DNA from: Maribacter sp.
GTDB taxonomy: Bacteria; Bacteroidota; Bacteroidia; Flavobacteriales; Flavobacteriaceae
NCBI GenBank assembly: GCA_020629415.1
Contig: JAHDDL010000026.1
Coordinates: 1 to 57,232 of the forward strand
Reading direction: 5' to 3'
Length of the DNA stretch: 57,232 nucleotides
Below are positions 34,227 through 43,603 of the stretch, one piece after another. The notes below the pieces were generated by a model. It worked only from the letters and a program-made list of their open reading frames with translations, did no database searches and was not told the origin of the DNA. Both the position numbers and the translations under genes were made by a program. How positions within the stretch are numbered: the first letter of the stretch is position 1; every line of letters begins with the position of its first letter.

Positions 34227-34667
34227 CTATCTTTTAAAGATATATCGGGTAATGAAAATGCCTTGCCCATCTGTGTTACCGGCATCAGCTTCTACACCAC
34301 TGGTTACAAAAACAAGTTCCCATCCATTTTGTGCCATATCACTTAGTTTAGATGAAATAAGTGCATCGTTTGCCGCAATGTTCTGAAAGCGAATACCGGC
34401 CACATTATAGAAATTAAGCAGTTTGGTCTCTTCAAAATCCTTTACGCGAATATCACTGCGTTTAGATTTATTTCGTATGTTATCTTCCTCGGTCTGTTCA
34501 GAGGTGAACTCCTTAAAATCTCGATCTGCATTGGTATCTATAATTCGTGATCGTCCTAATCCACTAGGTACTATAGATTCTACACTGGTAACAACTTTGT
34601 ATTCCTGTGCTGTAGATGTGGTAATTGCAGTAAAGGCAAATAGGGCAAGTAAGATGATTTTTTTCAT
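34227..34667 (-). CDS. Secreted protein of unknown function
   Basis: A 146-aa product (or 148 if a Met two codons upstream is used) with the signal peptide MKKIILLALFAFTAITTSTAQ. The charged middle (KEFTSEQTEEDNIRNKSKR) is followed by an ending, SDMAQNGWELVFVTSG and FITRYIFKR, which recalls the DUF4177 type of small domain. No catalytic motif is seen. It is transcribed alone and converges on the OmpA gene. Confidence 0.65.
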   Translation of the reverse strand: MKKIILLALFAFTAITTSTAQEYKVVTSVESIVPSGLGRSRIIDTNADRDFKEFTSEQTEEDNIRNKSKRSDIRVKDFEETKLLNFYNVAGIRFQNIAANDALISSKLSDMAQNGWELVFVTSGVEADAGNTDGQGIFITRYIFKR

Positions 34668-34784
34668 GATCATAGTTTTTACGTTTATTTAAAGATTGTA
34701 CGGTGAAAATATAAGGTATAATGAAGAATGCAAAGAATACAACTTTATATCATTGTAAATTGATGCTTTACCATTACAATAGCT

Positions 34785-34820
34785 TAAAAAAAAAGACCCG
34801 ATTCTAAAAGCATCGGGTCT
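34785..34820 (-). terminator. Terminator of the gene at 34842-35654
   Basis: Read on the minus strand: stem AGACCCGAT / ATCGGGTCT, then a run of T residues. Confidence 0.85.
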
Positions 34821-34841
34821 TATAATAAATAAAGTTTTGTT

Positions 34842-35654
34842 CTATTGAATAGAGAAATCAAATACAGATTGGTTTTCTCTACCTTGTGGAACCTGACCTT
34901 GATAGATAAAGCAATATTCCCCTGGTTCTAACGTATCTGGAGTAACTTTGAACTTGTTACCTTCAATTTCCTCTATAGCAAAATTTAGTGCGTATTTTGG
35001 ATCAATACCGCTGCTACTGGTGATCCAGCTACTTTTTCCGGTAATAACCTCTCTAAGGTTCTTTTTCTCTTTAACAGTAAGTTTTACCAAAACAAACTCA
35101 TTAGGGTTACTTGCCATTCTAAACCACCAGTTAAAAATACCGGTATCTCCACCTTGGTTGTTTTGCATATTATCTACCTGGGTAACACTTGGGTCAAAAA
35201 TGAAAGTAAATTCAGGCTGACTTTGGCGTATAACGTTGTTCGATTTTGTTTTTGGTAGTTGTGCTTTTTTCTTGGCGTTGATTAAACCGGAAACTAATTT
35301 TTGTGCCACTTGGTTAGAGTTTGCACCAGAAAATACGCTTGGTTGAACCAATTTGTCTTCACCATTGACATCGGTATAGTAAATACCGGTCTTGGACATT
35401 GTGTTTTGTTTTGATTTGTCCATAATCAAAGAAAGAACCTCAGAAGATACACCTGCGTTTTTCATTTGCCCTAGAGCGGTTATAGATGCGTCAAATTTTA
35501 CATCGGAAGTATTTATTTTATCGATAATCATGTAATCGTCAAAACCAAGTTCCACCATTTGAATGACAGATTCGTTTGTAATAGTTTCTTGGGCAGACCC
35601 AAAAGTGAATACTGATAACGTGAACATCAGTAATGATTTTTTAATAAATTTCAT
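34842..35654 (-). CDS. Secreted protein of unknown function
   Basis: The 270-aa product starts with a signal peptide (MKFIKKSLLMFTLSVFTFGSAQ). Residues about 25-85 resemble short helical domains common in Bacteroidota secreted proteins (ESVIQMVELGFDDYMIIDKI, ALGQMKNAGVSSEVLSLIMD). The C-terminal part is beta-rich and includes FVLVKLTVKEKKNLREVITG and LEPGEYCFIYQG. I do not recognise a named function. It is divergent from rsgA, with about 107 bases between them. Confidence 0.65.
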   Translation of the reverse strand: MKFIKKSLLMFTLSVFTFGSAQETITNESVIQMVELGFDDYMIIDKINTSDVKFDASITALGQMKNAGVSSEVLSLIMDKSKQNTMSKTGIYYTDVNGEDKLVQPSVFSGANSNQVAQKLVSGLINAKKKAQLPKTKSNNVIRQSQPEFTFIFDPSVTQVDNMQNNQGGDTGIFNWWFRMASNPNEFVLVKLTVKEKKNLREVITGKSSWITSSSGIDPKYALNFAIEEIEGNKFKVTPDTLEPGEYCFIYQGQVPQGRENQSVFDFSIQ

Positions 35655-35761
35655 TTTCTTGTATTTGGTTATTATTCAGCGATCTAGTTCTATTTTCAAA
35701 TTTATGTTAATTTTTATATTTAAAGCAGTTACTTTGTATAAAAGGACGGATTTTAGGATAA

Positions 35762-36715
35762 ATGGTAGGAATTGTTTATAAATCTACGGGAAGTTGGTAC
35801 ACTGTCAAGGCAGTAAATGGTGATTTCTATGAATGTAGAATAAAAGGAAAGTTTAGAATAAAAGGTATTAAAAGCACCAATCCTGTGGCAGTTGGTGATA
35901 GCGTTCGCTTTGAGGTTGAGACCATTGGTGACGATACCATAGGTATTATCAATGAAATAGAGGATCGTAAAAATTACATAATTCGTAAATCTGTAAACCT
36001 TTCAAAGCAGACCCATATCATAGCTGCCAATTTAGATCAGGTCTTTTTATTGGTGACATTGAACAATCCGCCCACATACCCTGTTTTTATAGATCGATTT
36101 CTGATCACTGCAGAAGCATATGAAATTCCGGTTGTTTTACTTTTTAACAAGATAGATACATACGTACCGGAAGAGTTGGACGAGATTAAATTTTTAGCGG
36201 CTCTTTACAGAAATATAGGGTACACTTGTATAGGTATTTCTGCGGCAACGGGCAAGAACGTGGATAAGGTCAAAGAAATAATGAAAGGTAAAACATCTAT
36301 GTTTTCCGGTCATTCTGGAGTTGGTAAATCTACCTTGGTAAACGCCATAGAGCCAGATTTGGATATTAAGACCAAACAAATTTCTCAACAACACGCACAA
36401 GGGCAACATACCACTACGTTTGCGGAAATGTTCGATTTAAGTTTTGATGCTAGAATTATAGATACGCCCGGTATTAAGGGTTTTGGTATTGTGGATATGG
36501 AAAAAGAGGAAATAGGAAACTATTTTCCAGAGTTCTTCGAACTAAAACAAGACTGTAAATTTAATAATTGTATTCACGTAGATGAGCCTAAGTGTGCGGT
36601 TAAAGATGCCTTGGAAACTGGTGATATAGCATGGAGCAGATATAACAGTTATTTACAGATGATAAAAGGAGAAGACGAGAATTATAGGGTAGACATTCAC
36701 GATGATAAAAAATGA
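35762..36715 (+). CDS. rsgA: Ribosome small subunit-dependent GTPase A (RsgA)
   Basis: A 317-aa circularly permuted GTPase that acts in late 30S ribosome maturation. An N-terminal OB fold is followed by G4 (LLFNKID), then G1 (FSGHSGVGKST), then G3 (DTPG), the permuted order typical of RsgA. The C-terminal zinc site is Cys-x4-Cys-x-His-x5-Cys in CKFNNCIHVDEPKC. A weak promoter match, TTACTTTG, lies about 25 bases upstream. The stop overlaps the ATG of dtd (ATGA). Confidence 0.95.
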   Translation: MVGIVYKSTGSWYTVKAVNGDFYECRIKGKFRIKGIKSTNPVAVGDSVRFEVETIGDDTIGIINEIEDRKNYIIRKSVNLSKQTHIIAANLDQVFLLVTLNNPPTYPVFIDRFLITAEAYEIPVVLLFNKIDTYVPEELDEIKFLAALYRNIGYTCIGISAATGKNVDKVKEIMKGKTSMFSGHSGVGKSTLVNAIEPDLDIKTKQISQQHAQGQHTTTFAEMFDLSFDARIIDTPGIKGFGIVDMEKEEIGNYFPEFFELKQDCKFNNCIHVDEPKCAVKDALETGDIAWSRYNSYLQMIKGEDENYRVDIHDDKK

Positions 36716-37164
36716 GAGTAGTACTACAAAGAGTTTCTAAGGCAAGTGTAACGGTTGAGGAAAAAAGAATTAGTTCCATAAATGAGGGAGTGCTCATTTT
36801 TGTAGGAATTGAGAATGAGGACACCCAAGTTGATATAGACTGGTTAACGAATAAAATAGCGAACCTTCGCTTTTTTAACGATGAGAACGGAGTGATGAAC
36901 ACCTCGCTTTTAGATACTGGTGGAGATGCAATAGTAGTCAGTCAGTTCACATTACATGCCAGTACCAAAAAAGGCAATCGTCCATCTTACATAAAAGCGG
37001 CAAGCCCAGCGGTAGCAGTGCCTTTGTACGAAGCCTTTATTACAACATTAGAATCTAAACTTAATAAAAAAGTAGGTACAGGTGTCTTTGGTGCAGATAT
37101 GAAAGTACAATTGTTGAATGATGGCCCTGTTACCATAATGATTGATACGAAGGATAAAACTTAG
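36712..37164 (+). CDS. dtd: D-aminoacyl-tRNA deacylase (Dtd)
   Basis: The 150-aa enzyme removes D-amino acids wrongly attached to tRNA. It shows RVVLQRVSKASVTV at the start, the catalytic-region SQFTLHAST near 78-86 and NDGPVTIMIDT at the end, which stands for the NxGPVT motif (here D in place of the variable residue). It overlaps rsgA by four bases and is translated with it. Length and motifs are normal. Confidence 0.95.
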   Translation: MRVVLQRVSKASVTVEEKRISSINEGVLIFVGIENEDTQVDIDWLTNKIANLRFFNDENGVMNTSLLDTGGDAIVVSQFTLHASTKKGNRPSYIKAASPAVAVPLYEAFITTLESKLNKKVGTGVFGADMKVQLLNDGPVTIMIDTKDKT

Positions 37165-37241
37165 AGTCTAATAATTATTCATCATATTTTGTAAGAAAAA
37201 TTATATTTTATCGTTAGTATTGCTCAGCCAAACTAAAAATA

Positions 37242-39164
37242 ATGCGAATTTTACTATTGAGCTTGATCTTTACCACGGTCATAAATGCTCAGACCAATTA
37301 CTCCGTTTCCTCTATAGACGGACCATTAAAAGAAAATGCGAATGCAGTTGTACGCTTAGATGAAACCATTGTAGAAATTACCGCAAAAAATAAGATGCAG
37401 GTAACCAACCATCGGGTAATTACTATACTTAAAAAAGCTGGTGAGAATTCAATAAAGCCATATGCATTTTATAGTCCCAATACTAAAATAACAAATATTT
37501 TAGCCCTAGTTTACAATGACCAAGGTGAGGAAATAGAAAAAATCAAAAAAAAGGATTTTTATGATATTAGCGCTGTTGATGGAGGAACTTTATATGGCGA
37601 TTCAAGGGTTAAGGTGTTTAGGTATAAGCCAACTTCTTATCCGTATACAGTAGATTTTACTTATACCTATACTACACCTAATACAGCATTTCTTCCAAGA
37701 TGGATGCCCATTGATGATTATATGGTTAGTGTTGAGAAAAGCTCTTTCAACATGAAAATAATCGAGTCGTTACAATGGAGAAAGAAAGAGAAAAACTTTA
37801 AGGATTATGATATCATAAATAACTCATCTAAATCTGTTATTAGCTATGAGATGAATCAAATTCCTGCACAAAAAAAAGAAGCTTTAAGTCCTTCTTTTTA
37901 TTACTATGAGCCCCAACTTATGATTGCCTTGAACGAGTTTCATTTAGAAGGGGTAGATGGTTATGCCAAAGATTGGGAATCTATGGGGAATTGGCAATTT
38001 AAAAGCTTGCTTGCCGATCGCGATCAATTGCCGGAACATACCGTAAGGCTAATAACAGAAAAACTTTCAGGTATTACCGATCGTGAGGAAAAAATAAAGA
38101 AAATATATGAATATGTACAAAATAATACCCGTTACATATCTGTACAACTTGGTATAGGGGGGTGGCAACCAATAGCTGCAGAAGAGGTAGATAGGGTTAA
38201 ATATGGAGACTGTAAAGGCTTGACCAATTATACAAAGGCGCTTTTAAAATCTCAAGGTATAGAATCTTACTACAGTGTAGTTCATGCTGGTAAATCAAAA
38301 CTTGGGATGGAAAAAGATTTTGCGATCATGCAAGGCAACCATGTTATTTTAAACGTACCTAACCAAGAAAATGATATTTGGCTAGAATGTACAAGTCAAA
38401 AAATCCCGTTTGGCTTTTTAGGTGATTTTACAGATGATAGGGATGTGCTCGTAATTAAACCATCTGGAGGTGAAATTAAGCATACCCACAAATATTTGAA
38501 CGATAATAATTTACAGAAAACCGTAGGTGAAATGGAAGTTACGGATACAGGTGGTATAACCGCCAATCTGGAAATTGAGACCTATGGTATACAGTATGAT
38601 AAACACGCTGAAGTTTTATCAATGTCTGAAAAAGATAAAAACGATTATTACACGGAATATTGGAGTAATATCAATGGATTAAGCATAGGCGAGACAATTT
38701 TTGATCATGATAAGAACAATATTAAATTAACTGAAAAAATAACGTTGTCAGCACAATCATATGTTACTAAAATGGGCGATGACTTATTGTTTAAACCCAA
38801 TGCTTTTAATGCCAATAAATATGTTCCGAATCGGTATAGTGATAGAAAATTATCTTTTGAAATAGATAGAGGTTATACAGACAATGATGAAATAGATATA
38901 AAACTGCCAATAAATTATAAGTTGGGGAAATTACCTGCTCCGGTAATCATTACTTCAGAGTTTGGCAACTATGAAATGTCATTAGAGAAAATTAGTGAAA
39001 ATCAATTGCGTTATAAGCGAAAAATTCAGTTGAAGAGTGGGCTCTACGATAAAAGTAAATATGATGGTTATCGTGATTTTCGAAAGAAAATTAAAAAGTA
39101 TGATAACACTAAAATTGTATTAAGTAAAACACCTCAGGGCAAGCCCACGAAGCATTCAAAGTAA
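37242..39164 (+). CDS. DUF3857 and transglutaminase-like protein, first of three
   Basis: A 640-aa exported protein with signal peptide MRILLLSLIFTTVINAQ, an N-terminal DUF3857 region, a transglutaminase-like core and a C-terminal DUF2569/DUF3858-like beta part. The core keeps the catalytic-type Cys324 in YGDCKGLTNY and His367 in GNHVILNV, so it may have peptidase or cross-linking activity. The function of the family is not known. It is followed by two longer-diverged paralogues, 72 bases apart each, with which it probably forms an operon. Confidence 0.85.
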   Translation: MRILLLSLIFTTVINAQTNYSVSSIDGPLKENANAVVRLDETIVEITAKNKMQVTNHRVITILKKAGENSIKPYAFYSPNTKITNILALVYNDQGEEIEKIKKKDFYDISAVDGGTLYGDSRVKVFRYKPTSYPYTVDFTYTYTTPNTAFLPRWMPIDDYMVSVEKSSFNMKIIESLQWRKKEKNFKDYDIINNSSKSVISYEMNQIPAQKKEALSPSFYYYEPQLMIALNEFHLEGVDGYAKDWESMGNWQFKSLLADRDQLPEHTVRLITEKLSGITDREEKIKKIYEYVQNNTRYISVQLGIGGWQPIAAEEVDRVKYGDCKGLTNYTKALLKSQGIESYYSVVHAGKSKLGMEKDFAIMQGNHVILNVPNQENDIWLECTSQKIPFGFLGDFTDDRDVLVIKPSGGEIKHTHKYLNDNNLQKTVGEMEVTDTGGITANLEIETYGIQYDKHAEVLSMSEKDKNDYYTEYWSNINGLSIGETIFDHDKNNIKLTEKITLSAQSYVTKMGDDLLFKPNAFNANKYVPNRYSDRKLSFEIDRGYTDNDEIDIKLPINYKLGKLPAPVIITSEFGNYEMSLEKISENQLRYKRKIQLKSGLYDKSKYDGYRDFRKKIKKYDNTKIVLSKTPQGKPTKHSK

Positions 39165-39236
39165 ATAAATTTTTAAGTTCTAGGTAAGTCTTGGGGTAGT
39201 ATACCCTTTGGTGGTGCCAATAAATAATTAATAAAT

Positions 39237-41183
39237 ATGTCTCAAATTAAAATAGTTATATTAACAACACTGTTCTTTTCATTATTAAGTAATGCTCAAA
39301 ATTACGATTTTGGAAAGGTGTCGAAAGAAGAATTAATTGAGCAATCGTATCCTTTGGATTCTTCTGCTGTGGCGGCTTACCTTTATAAATATAGAAAGAG
39401 TTATTATGTCTACAGTCAAAACAGCGGATTGTCACTTGTAACGGAAATACATGAACGTATAAAGGTTTATGATAAAGCCGGGTTTGATCACGCTACCAAG
39501 ATTATAAATTTAAGTAAAGGTATTGGTAGTGCAGAAGTAGTCTCAAAGATAAAAGGTTATACATATTCTCTGGTAAATGGGGAAATAGTTGAAACTAAGT
39601 TAGAAAAAGACGGCATATTTAAGTCTGAGTTTTCAAAAGGTATGAACCAGGTAAAACTTACCATGCCTAAGGTTAAGGAAGGTAGCGTTTTGGAGTATAG
39701 GTATAAAGTTATATCTCCATACTATAGCAGTATCGATGAGTTTCGTTTTCAAGAAGCAATACCTATAAAACGACTTAAAGCTAGTATGGCTATTTTTGAT
39801 TATTTCAGATTCAATCAACGTCAAAAAGGTTTTTTGCCACTTAATCCTAAAACAGATCGGGTAATGAACAATCAAGTTGGTACCTATGATGTTGTAACTT
39901 CATACAATCTTGTAAATGTTCCAGCTTTAATAGATGAGAGCTTTGTCAGTAATATAGATAATTATAGAAGTGGTGTAGATTTTGAAATTGTTTCCGTTCA
40001 ATTTCCAGGTGAAATGTCCGAGAATTTTGCTAAAAGTTGGGAAGATGTTGTTGCCACTATTTACAAGAATACATCATTTGGTAATGAATTGGAAAAGAAA
40101 AATTTTTTTGAAGATGACCTTGATAATAAACTTAAAGGTATCGCTGATAAAAAACAACGTTTAAAGGAAGTTCTCACTTTTGTGAAAGATAAAATAAAAT
40201 GGAATAAAAATCGTGGTGTTACCGCAGAGGAAGGAGTTAAAAAGGCTTATAAGAGTGGTGTAGGAAATTCTGGGGATATCAATTTGTTTTTGGTATCATG
40301 TTTAAAACATGCGGGCTTTGACGCTTATCCAATTATTTTAAGCACAAGAGATCACGGAGTTCAGTTGTTTCCAACTTTAAAAGGTTTCAATTATGTAATA
40401 GCAGGTATAAAAGATGGTGAAAGTTATTCTTTTTTAGATGCTACGGAAAAGTATAGTATGGTAAATGTTTTACCAATGAGAGATTTAAATTGGTTTGGCA
40501 GGGCTATCAATAAAGATGGTACGGCAGTAATGGTGGATTTGCTACCTGCAAAAATGTCAAAGGAAATTACCATGTTAAATTTAGTTCTTGGTGATGATCT
40601 AAGTTTTGAAGGTTCTGTAAAACAACGCTATTCGGATTATTATGCTATGTTGTTACGGGATAAATATAATGCGGAAACTGAAGTTGAATACATTCAAGAG
40701 TTAGAAGACAAGTATAGCGGTATTGAGATTTCAAATTTTGAAATAAAAGAAGTAACACAACCAAATAAAATTATAAATCAAGCGTACGAGATTTATTTAG
40801 ATGAAAGTATTGATGATGCCGGTGATAAATTATACTTTTCCCCGTTATTGCATCTTTCCCAAGATGAGTCACCGTTTAAATCTGAAATAAGGGAATTTCC
40901 TGTTGATTTCGGTTACCCTTGGGAGGATAGTTTTATTGTAAATATTACACTACCTGAAAATTATACAATAGCAACATTGCCAGAGAATAAGATGATTTCT
41001 TTACCCAATAAATTAGGCTTCTTTAATTTTCAAATATCAACTCTGGATAACACCCTACAAATTTCTTCAAAAATTAGCTTCAAAAAAGCTTTGATTTCCA
41101 ATGATCATTACGCACAATTAAAAGAATTTTATTGTCAGATAGTTGAAAAACATTCGGAGAAAGTTGTTTTACAAAGAATTTAA
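39237..41183 (+). CDS. DUF3857 protein with degenerate transglutaminase site, second of three
   Basis: A 648-aa exported paralogue (signal MSQIKIVILTTLFFSLLSNAQ) of its neighbours, with the same order of domains. In the transglutaminase-like core the Cys is replaced by Ser345 (GNSGDINLFL) and the His by Tyr (FNYVIAG), while LDATEKYS keeps the third motif. It is therefore probably not an active transglutaminase. This altered site is shared with the third paralogue and may define a binding role. Confidence 0.83.
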   Translation: MSQIKIVILTTLFFSLLSNAQNYDFGKVSKEELIEQSYPLDSSAVAAYLYKYRKSYYVYSQNSGLSLVTEIHERIKVYDKAGFDHATKIINLSKGIGSAEVVSKIKGYTYSLVNGEIVETKLEKDGIFKSEFSKGMNQVKLTMPKVKEGSVLEYRYKVISPYYSSIDEFRFQEAIPIKRLKASMAIFDYFRFNQRQKGFLPLNPKTDRVMNNQVGTYDVVTSYNLVNVPALIDESFVSNIDNYRSGVDFEIVSVQFPGEMSENFAKSWEDVVATIYKNTSFGNELEKKNFFEDDLDNKLKGIADKKQRLKEVLTFVKDKIKWNKNRGVTAEEGVKKAYKSGVGNSGDINLFLVSCLKHAGFDAYPIILSTRDHGVQLFPTLKGFNYVIAGIKDGESYSFLDATEKYSMVNVLPMRDLNWFGRAINKDGTAVMVDLLPAKMSKEITMLNLVLGDDLSFEGSVKQRYSDYYAMLLRDKYNAETEVEYIQELEDKYSGIEISNFEIKEVTQPNKIINQAYEIYLDESIDDAGDKLYFSPLLHLSQDESPFKSEIREFPVDFGYPWEDSFIVNITLPENYTIATLPENKMISLPNKLGFFNFQISTLDNTLQISSKISFKKALISNDHYAQLKEFYCQIVEKHSEKVVLQRI

Positions 41184-41254
41184 GATCATCATAAAATATA
41201 TCTTAAAAAGAACACTGTATAACTGTAAATTAAATTCAACCTACCACTTTTAGT

Positions 41255-43231
41255 ATGTACTATTTTAGATTGTTTACCCTTTTTTTCATTTTGTTCGTGA
41301 ATTTTAAAAATTGTTTTGCTCAAGAAATACCAGAGTTTGGTACTTTGTCAAAGCTAGAGAGTGAGTTTGTGTCTTATGAACAAGATCCGGAAGCTGAGGC
41401 AGTTTATTTATATGAATATGGTAATAATTATTTTGAAATTAGAGATGACTACATCTACCTGATAACAAAATATCATGCTAAAATTAAAATACTTGAAAAA
41501 GAAGGCTTTGATTATGCAAATATTGAAATACCACTATATCGTTCCAAGAAGAGAAAAGAAAAAATAGTCAATATCAAGGCTCAAACACATAACGGAGAGT
41601 TTAAGCATTCTGTAAAAGCCAGTGAATTCTTTGAAGAAGAGGTCAATGAAAAGTGGACTCACACAAAATTTACTTTTCCTAATGTTAGAGAAGGGTCTAT
41701 TGTTGAATATGAATACGAAATGCAATCTCCTTTCTTTTTTAATTTTACGGGATGGGAATTTCAATCGGATATTCCTAAGTTGTATTCTGAGTTCAATGCA
41801 AAAATACCTGGTAATTGGCTGTATAATAGAAGCCTTAAGGGTAAATTGAATTTAGATGTTAATGAGGCAGATATAGTAAAAGGTTGTTTTAAATTTCCAG
41901 GCACAAAAGATGATAGCGACTGCGAGTCCTTGAAATATGTAATGGAAAACGTACCGGCATTTAAGGATTCTGAAGCATATATGCTATCATCTAATAATTA
42001 CAGGTCTAAGTTAGAGTTTGAACTTTCTGAATATAAGAGTTTCTATGGCGGTACTGATAAATACACCAAATCATGGGATGATGTAGATCAGGAATTTAAG
42101 ACCGATAAGGATATTGGTAGTCAGCTTCGTAAAAAGAATTTTTTTGAAAAGAATGTAGATGAAAGTTTATTGACCGAAGGAGATGAAATTACACGTGCCA
42201 AAAATATATATGAATTTGTAAAAAAACATTTTGTATGGAATGAGGAATATGGTATCTGGCAAGGTAATAAGGTGAAAAAAGCTTTTGACGAGAAGAAGGG
42301 TAATGTAGCAGAAATTAATATTGCTCTAATAAATCTTTTAAATGCGGTGGGCTTAAAAGCTAACATGATGGTAATGGCCACCCGTAAAAGAGGATTGCCA
42401 AAGAAGACCCATCCTGTCATGAGTGATTTTAATTATATTGTCGCAAAACTGGATATTGAAGGAAAGTCCTATTTATTGGACGCAACTAATAAATATATGC
42501 CTTTTGGCATGCTGCCATATCGTTGTTTGAATTATTACGGTAGAGTAATGGATTTTGATAAGGATAGTTATTGGTATGATATTGTGCCGGAAAATTTGAA
42601 TGCTGTAATGTTACGGGCTCAGATGACTATCAATACTACCGAACAAAAGTTGGAAGGTATTTTTGATTTAACGAATACGGGATATAATAAGGTGTCACAA
42701 GATAAATTGCTGGCAACTACAAATGAAGATAGTTATATTGAAAAATTGGAAGAAGAGATTTCAGATGATTTTAATATTATTTCTCATGAAAAGAGATCTA
42801 AATATTCTAATGAGAAAAAGCTTACTGAGCGTTTCAATTTTGAAATTGAAAACTTGTTCCAAGGCGATGATATTTACTTAAATCCATTTGTATTAAAATT
42901 TTTCGATAAAAATCCTTTTACGGCTTCGGAAAGAAATTACCCAGTTGATTTTGGTTACCCAATGAAATATCAGTATGTTTTAAATGTTAAAATTCCGGAT
43001 GGGTATAGCGTAAAGTCCTTACCTGAAAATAAAAATTTTGTTATTCCTGAAAATGGTGGTGTATTAAAATTAAATGTATCTGATAATAACAGCGGTACCC
43101 TTAATTTATTTTTTACTTTTGAATTGAATTTTGCGCATTATGGTAACGCATTTTATAACGGGTTGAAAGAACTTTTTGATGAAGCTGTAAAAAGTCAAGG
43201 TCAATCTTTGATTGTTTTTGAAAAAATTTAA
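41255..43231 (+). CDS. DUF3857 protein with degenerate transglutaminase site, third of three
   Basis: A 658-aa exported paralogue (signal ending in FKNCFAQ). It is closest to the second copy: both share LFFxKNxF-type segments, FNYIVA-type strands and the ending before YPVDFGYP. The catalytic Cys position holds Val351 (GNVAEINIAL) and the His position Tyr. Spacing of 71 bases from the second copy and nine bases to the MazG-like gene suggests one transcript. Confidence 0.83.
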   Translation: MYYFRLFTLFFILFVNFKNCFAQEIPEFGTLSKLESEFVSYEQDPEAEAVYLYEYGNNYFEIRDDYIYLITKYHAKIKILEKEGFDYANIEIPLYRSKKRKEKIVNIKAQTHNGEFKHSVKASEFFEEEVNEKWTHTKFTFPNVREGSIVEYEYEMQSPFFFNFTGWEFQSDIPKLYSEFNAKIPGNWLYNRSLKGKLNLDVNEADIVKGCFKFPGTKDDSDCESLKYVMENVPAFKDSEAYMLSSNNYRSKLEFELSEYKSFYGGTDKYTKSWDDVDQEFKTDKDIGSQLRKKNFFEKNVDESLLTEGDEITRAKNIYEFVKKHFVWNEEYGIWQGNKVKKAFDEKKGNVAEINIALINLLNAVGLKANMMVMATRKRGLPKKTHPVMSDFNYIVAKLDIEGKSYLLDATNKYMPFGMLPYRCLNYYGRVMDFDKDSYWYDIVPENLNAVMLRAQMTINTTEQKLEGIFDLTNTGYNKVSQDKLLATTNEDSYIEKLEEEISDDFNIISHEKRSKYSNEKKLTERFNFEIENLFQGDDIYLNPFVLKFFDKNPFTASERNYPVDFGYPMKYQYVLNVKIPDGYSVKSLPENKNFVIPENGGVLKLNVSDNNSGTLNLFFTFELNFAHYGNAFYNGLKELFDEAVKSQGQSLIVFEKI

Positions 43232-43239
43232 GATACACT

Positions 43240-43566
43240 ATGAACATTAAAAACGCACAATTAGAAGTAGATAATTGGATCAAGGAGCACGGAGTTCGCT
43301 ACTTTAACGAATTAACCAATATGGCACAGCTTACCGAAGAAGTAGGCGAGGTTGCAAGAATAATCGCTAGACGCTATGGAGAGCAAAGCGAAAAAGAGTC
43401 TGACAAGAACAAGGATCTGGGCGAAGAATTGGCAGATGTTATGTTCGTAGTATTGTGTTTGGCCAACCAAACCGGTGTTGATTTACAACAAGCTTTCGAT
43501 AAAAAGTTAGATTTAAAAACAAAGCGTGATCATGACCGTCATCACAATAATAAAAAGTTGAAATAG
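43240..43566 (+). CDS. MazG-like nucleotide pyrophosphohydrolase
   Basis: A 108-aa all-helical protein with the MazG-type metal site: LTEEVGEVARII (EExxE) and LGEELADVMFVVLCLA (ExxD), then a His-rich end. Such enzymes hydrolyse (d)NTPs to monophosphates, often as house-cleaning enzymes. It starts nine bases after the third DUF3857 gene. The exact nucleotide is unknown. Confidence 0.9.
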   Translation: MNIKNAQLEVDNWIKEHGVRYFNELTNMAQLTEEVGEVARIIARRYGEQSEKESDKNKDLGEELADVMFVVLCLANQTGVDLQQAFDKKLDLKTKRDHDRHHNNKKLK

Positions 43567-43569
43567 GCG

Positions 43570-43577
43570 TATATTTG
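43570..43577 (+). promoter_or_regulatory. Promoter -7 element for aroA
   Basis: TATATTTG, an exact TAnnTTTG match, right after the stop codon of the MazG-like gene. Transcription would start near 43584, 20 bases before the TTG start of aroA. Confidence 0.5.
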
Positions 43578-43603
43578 GCGTTCTATTTTTAAAATGATAC
43601 GCA

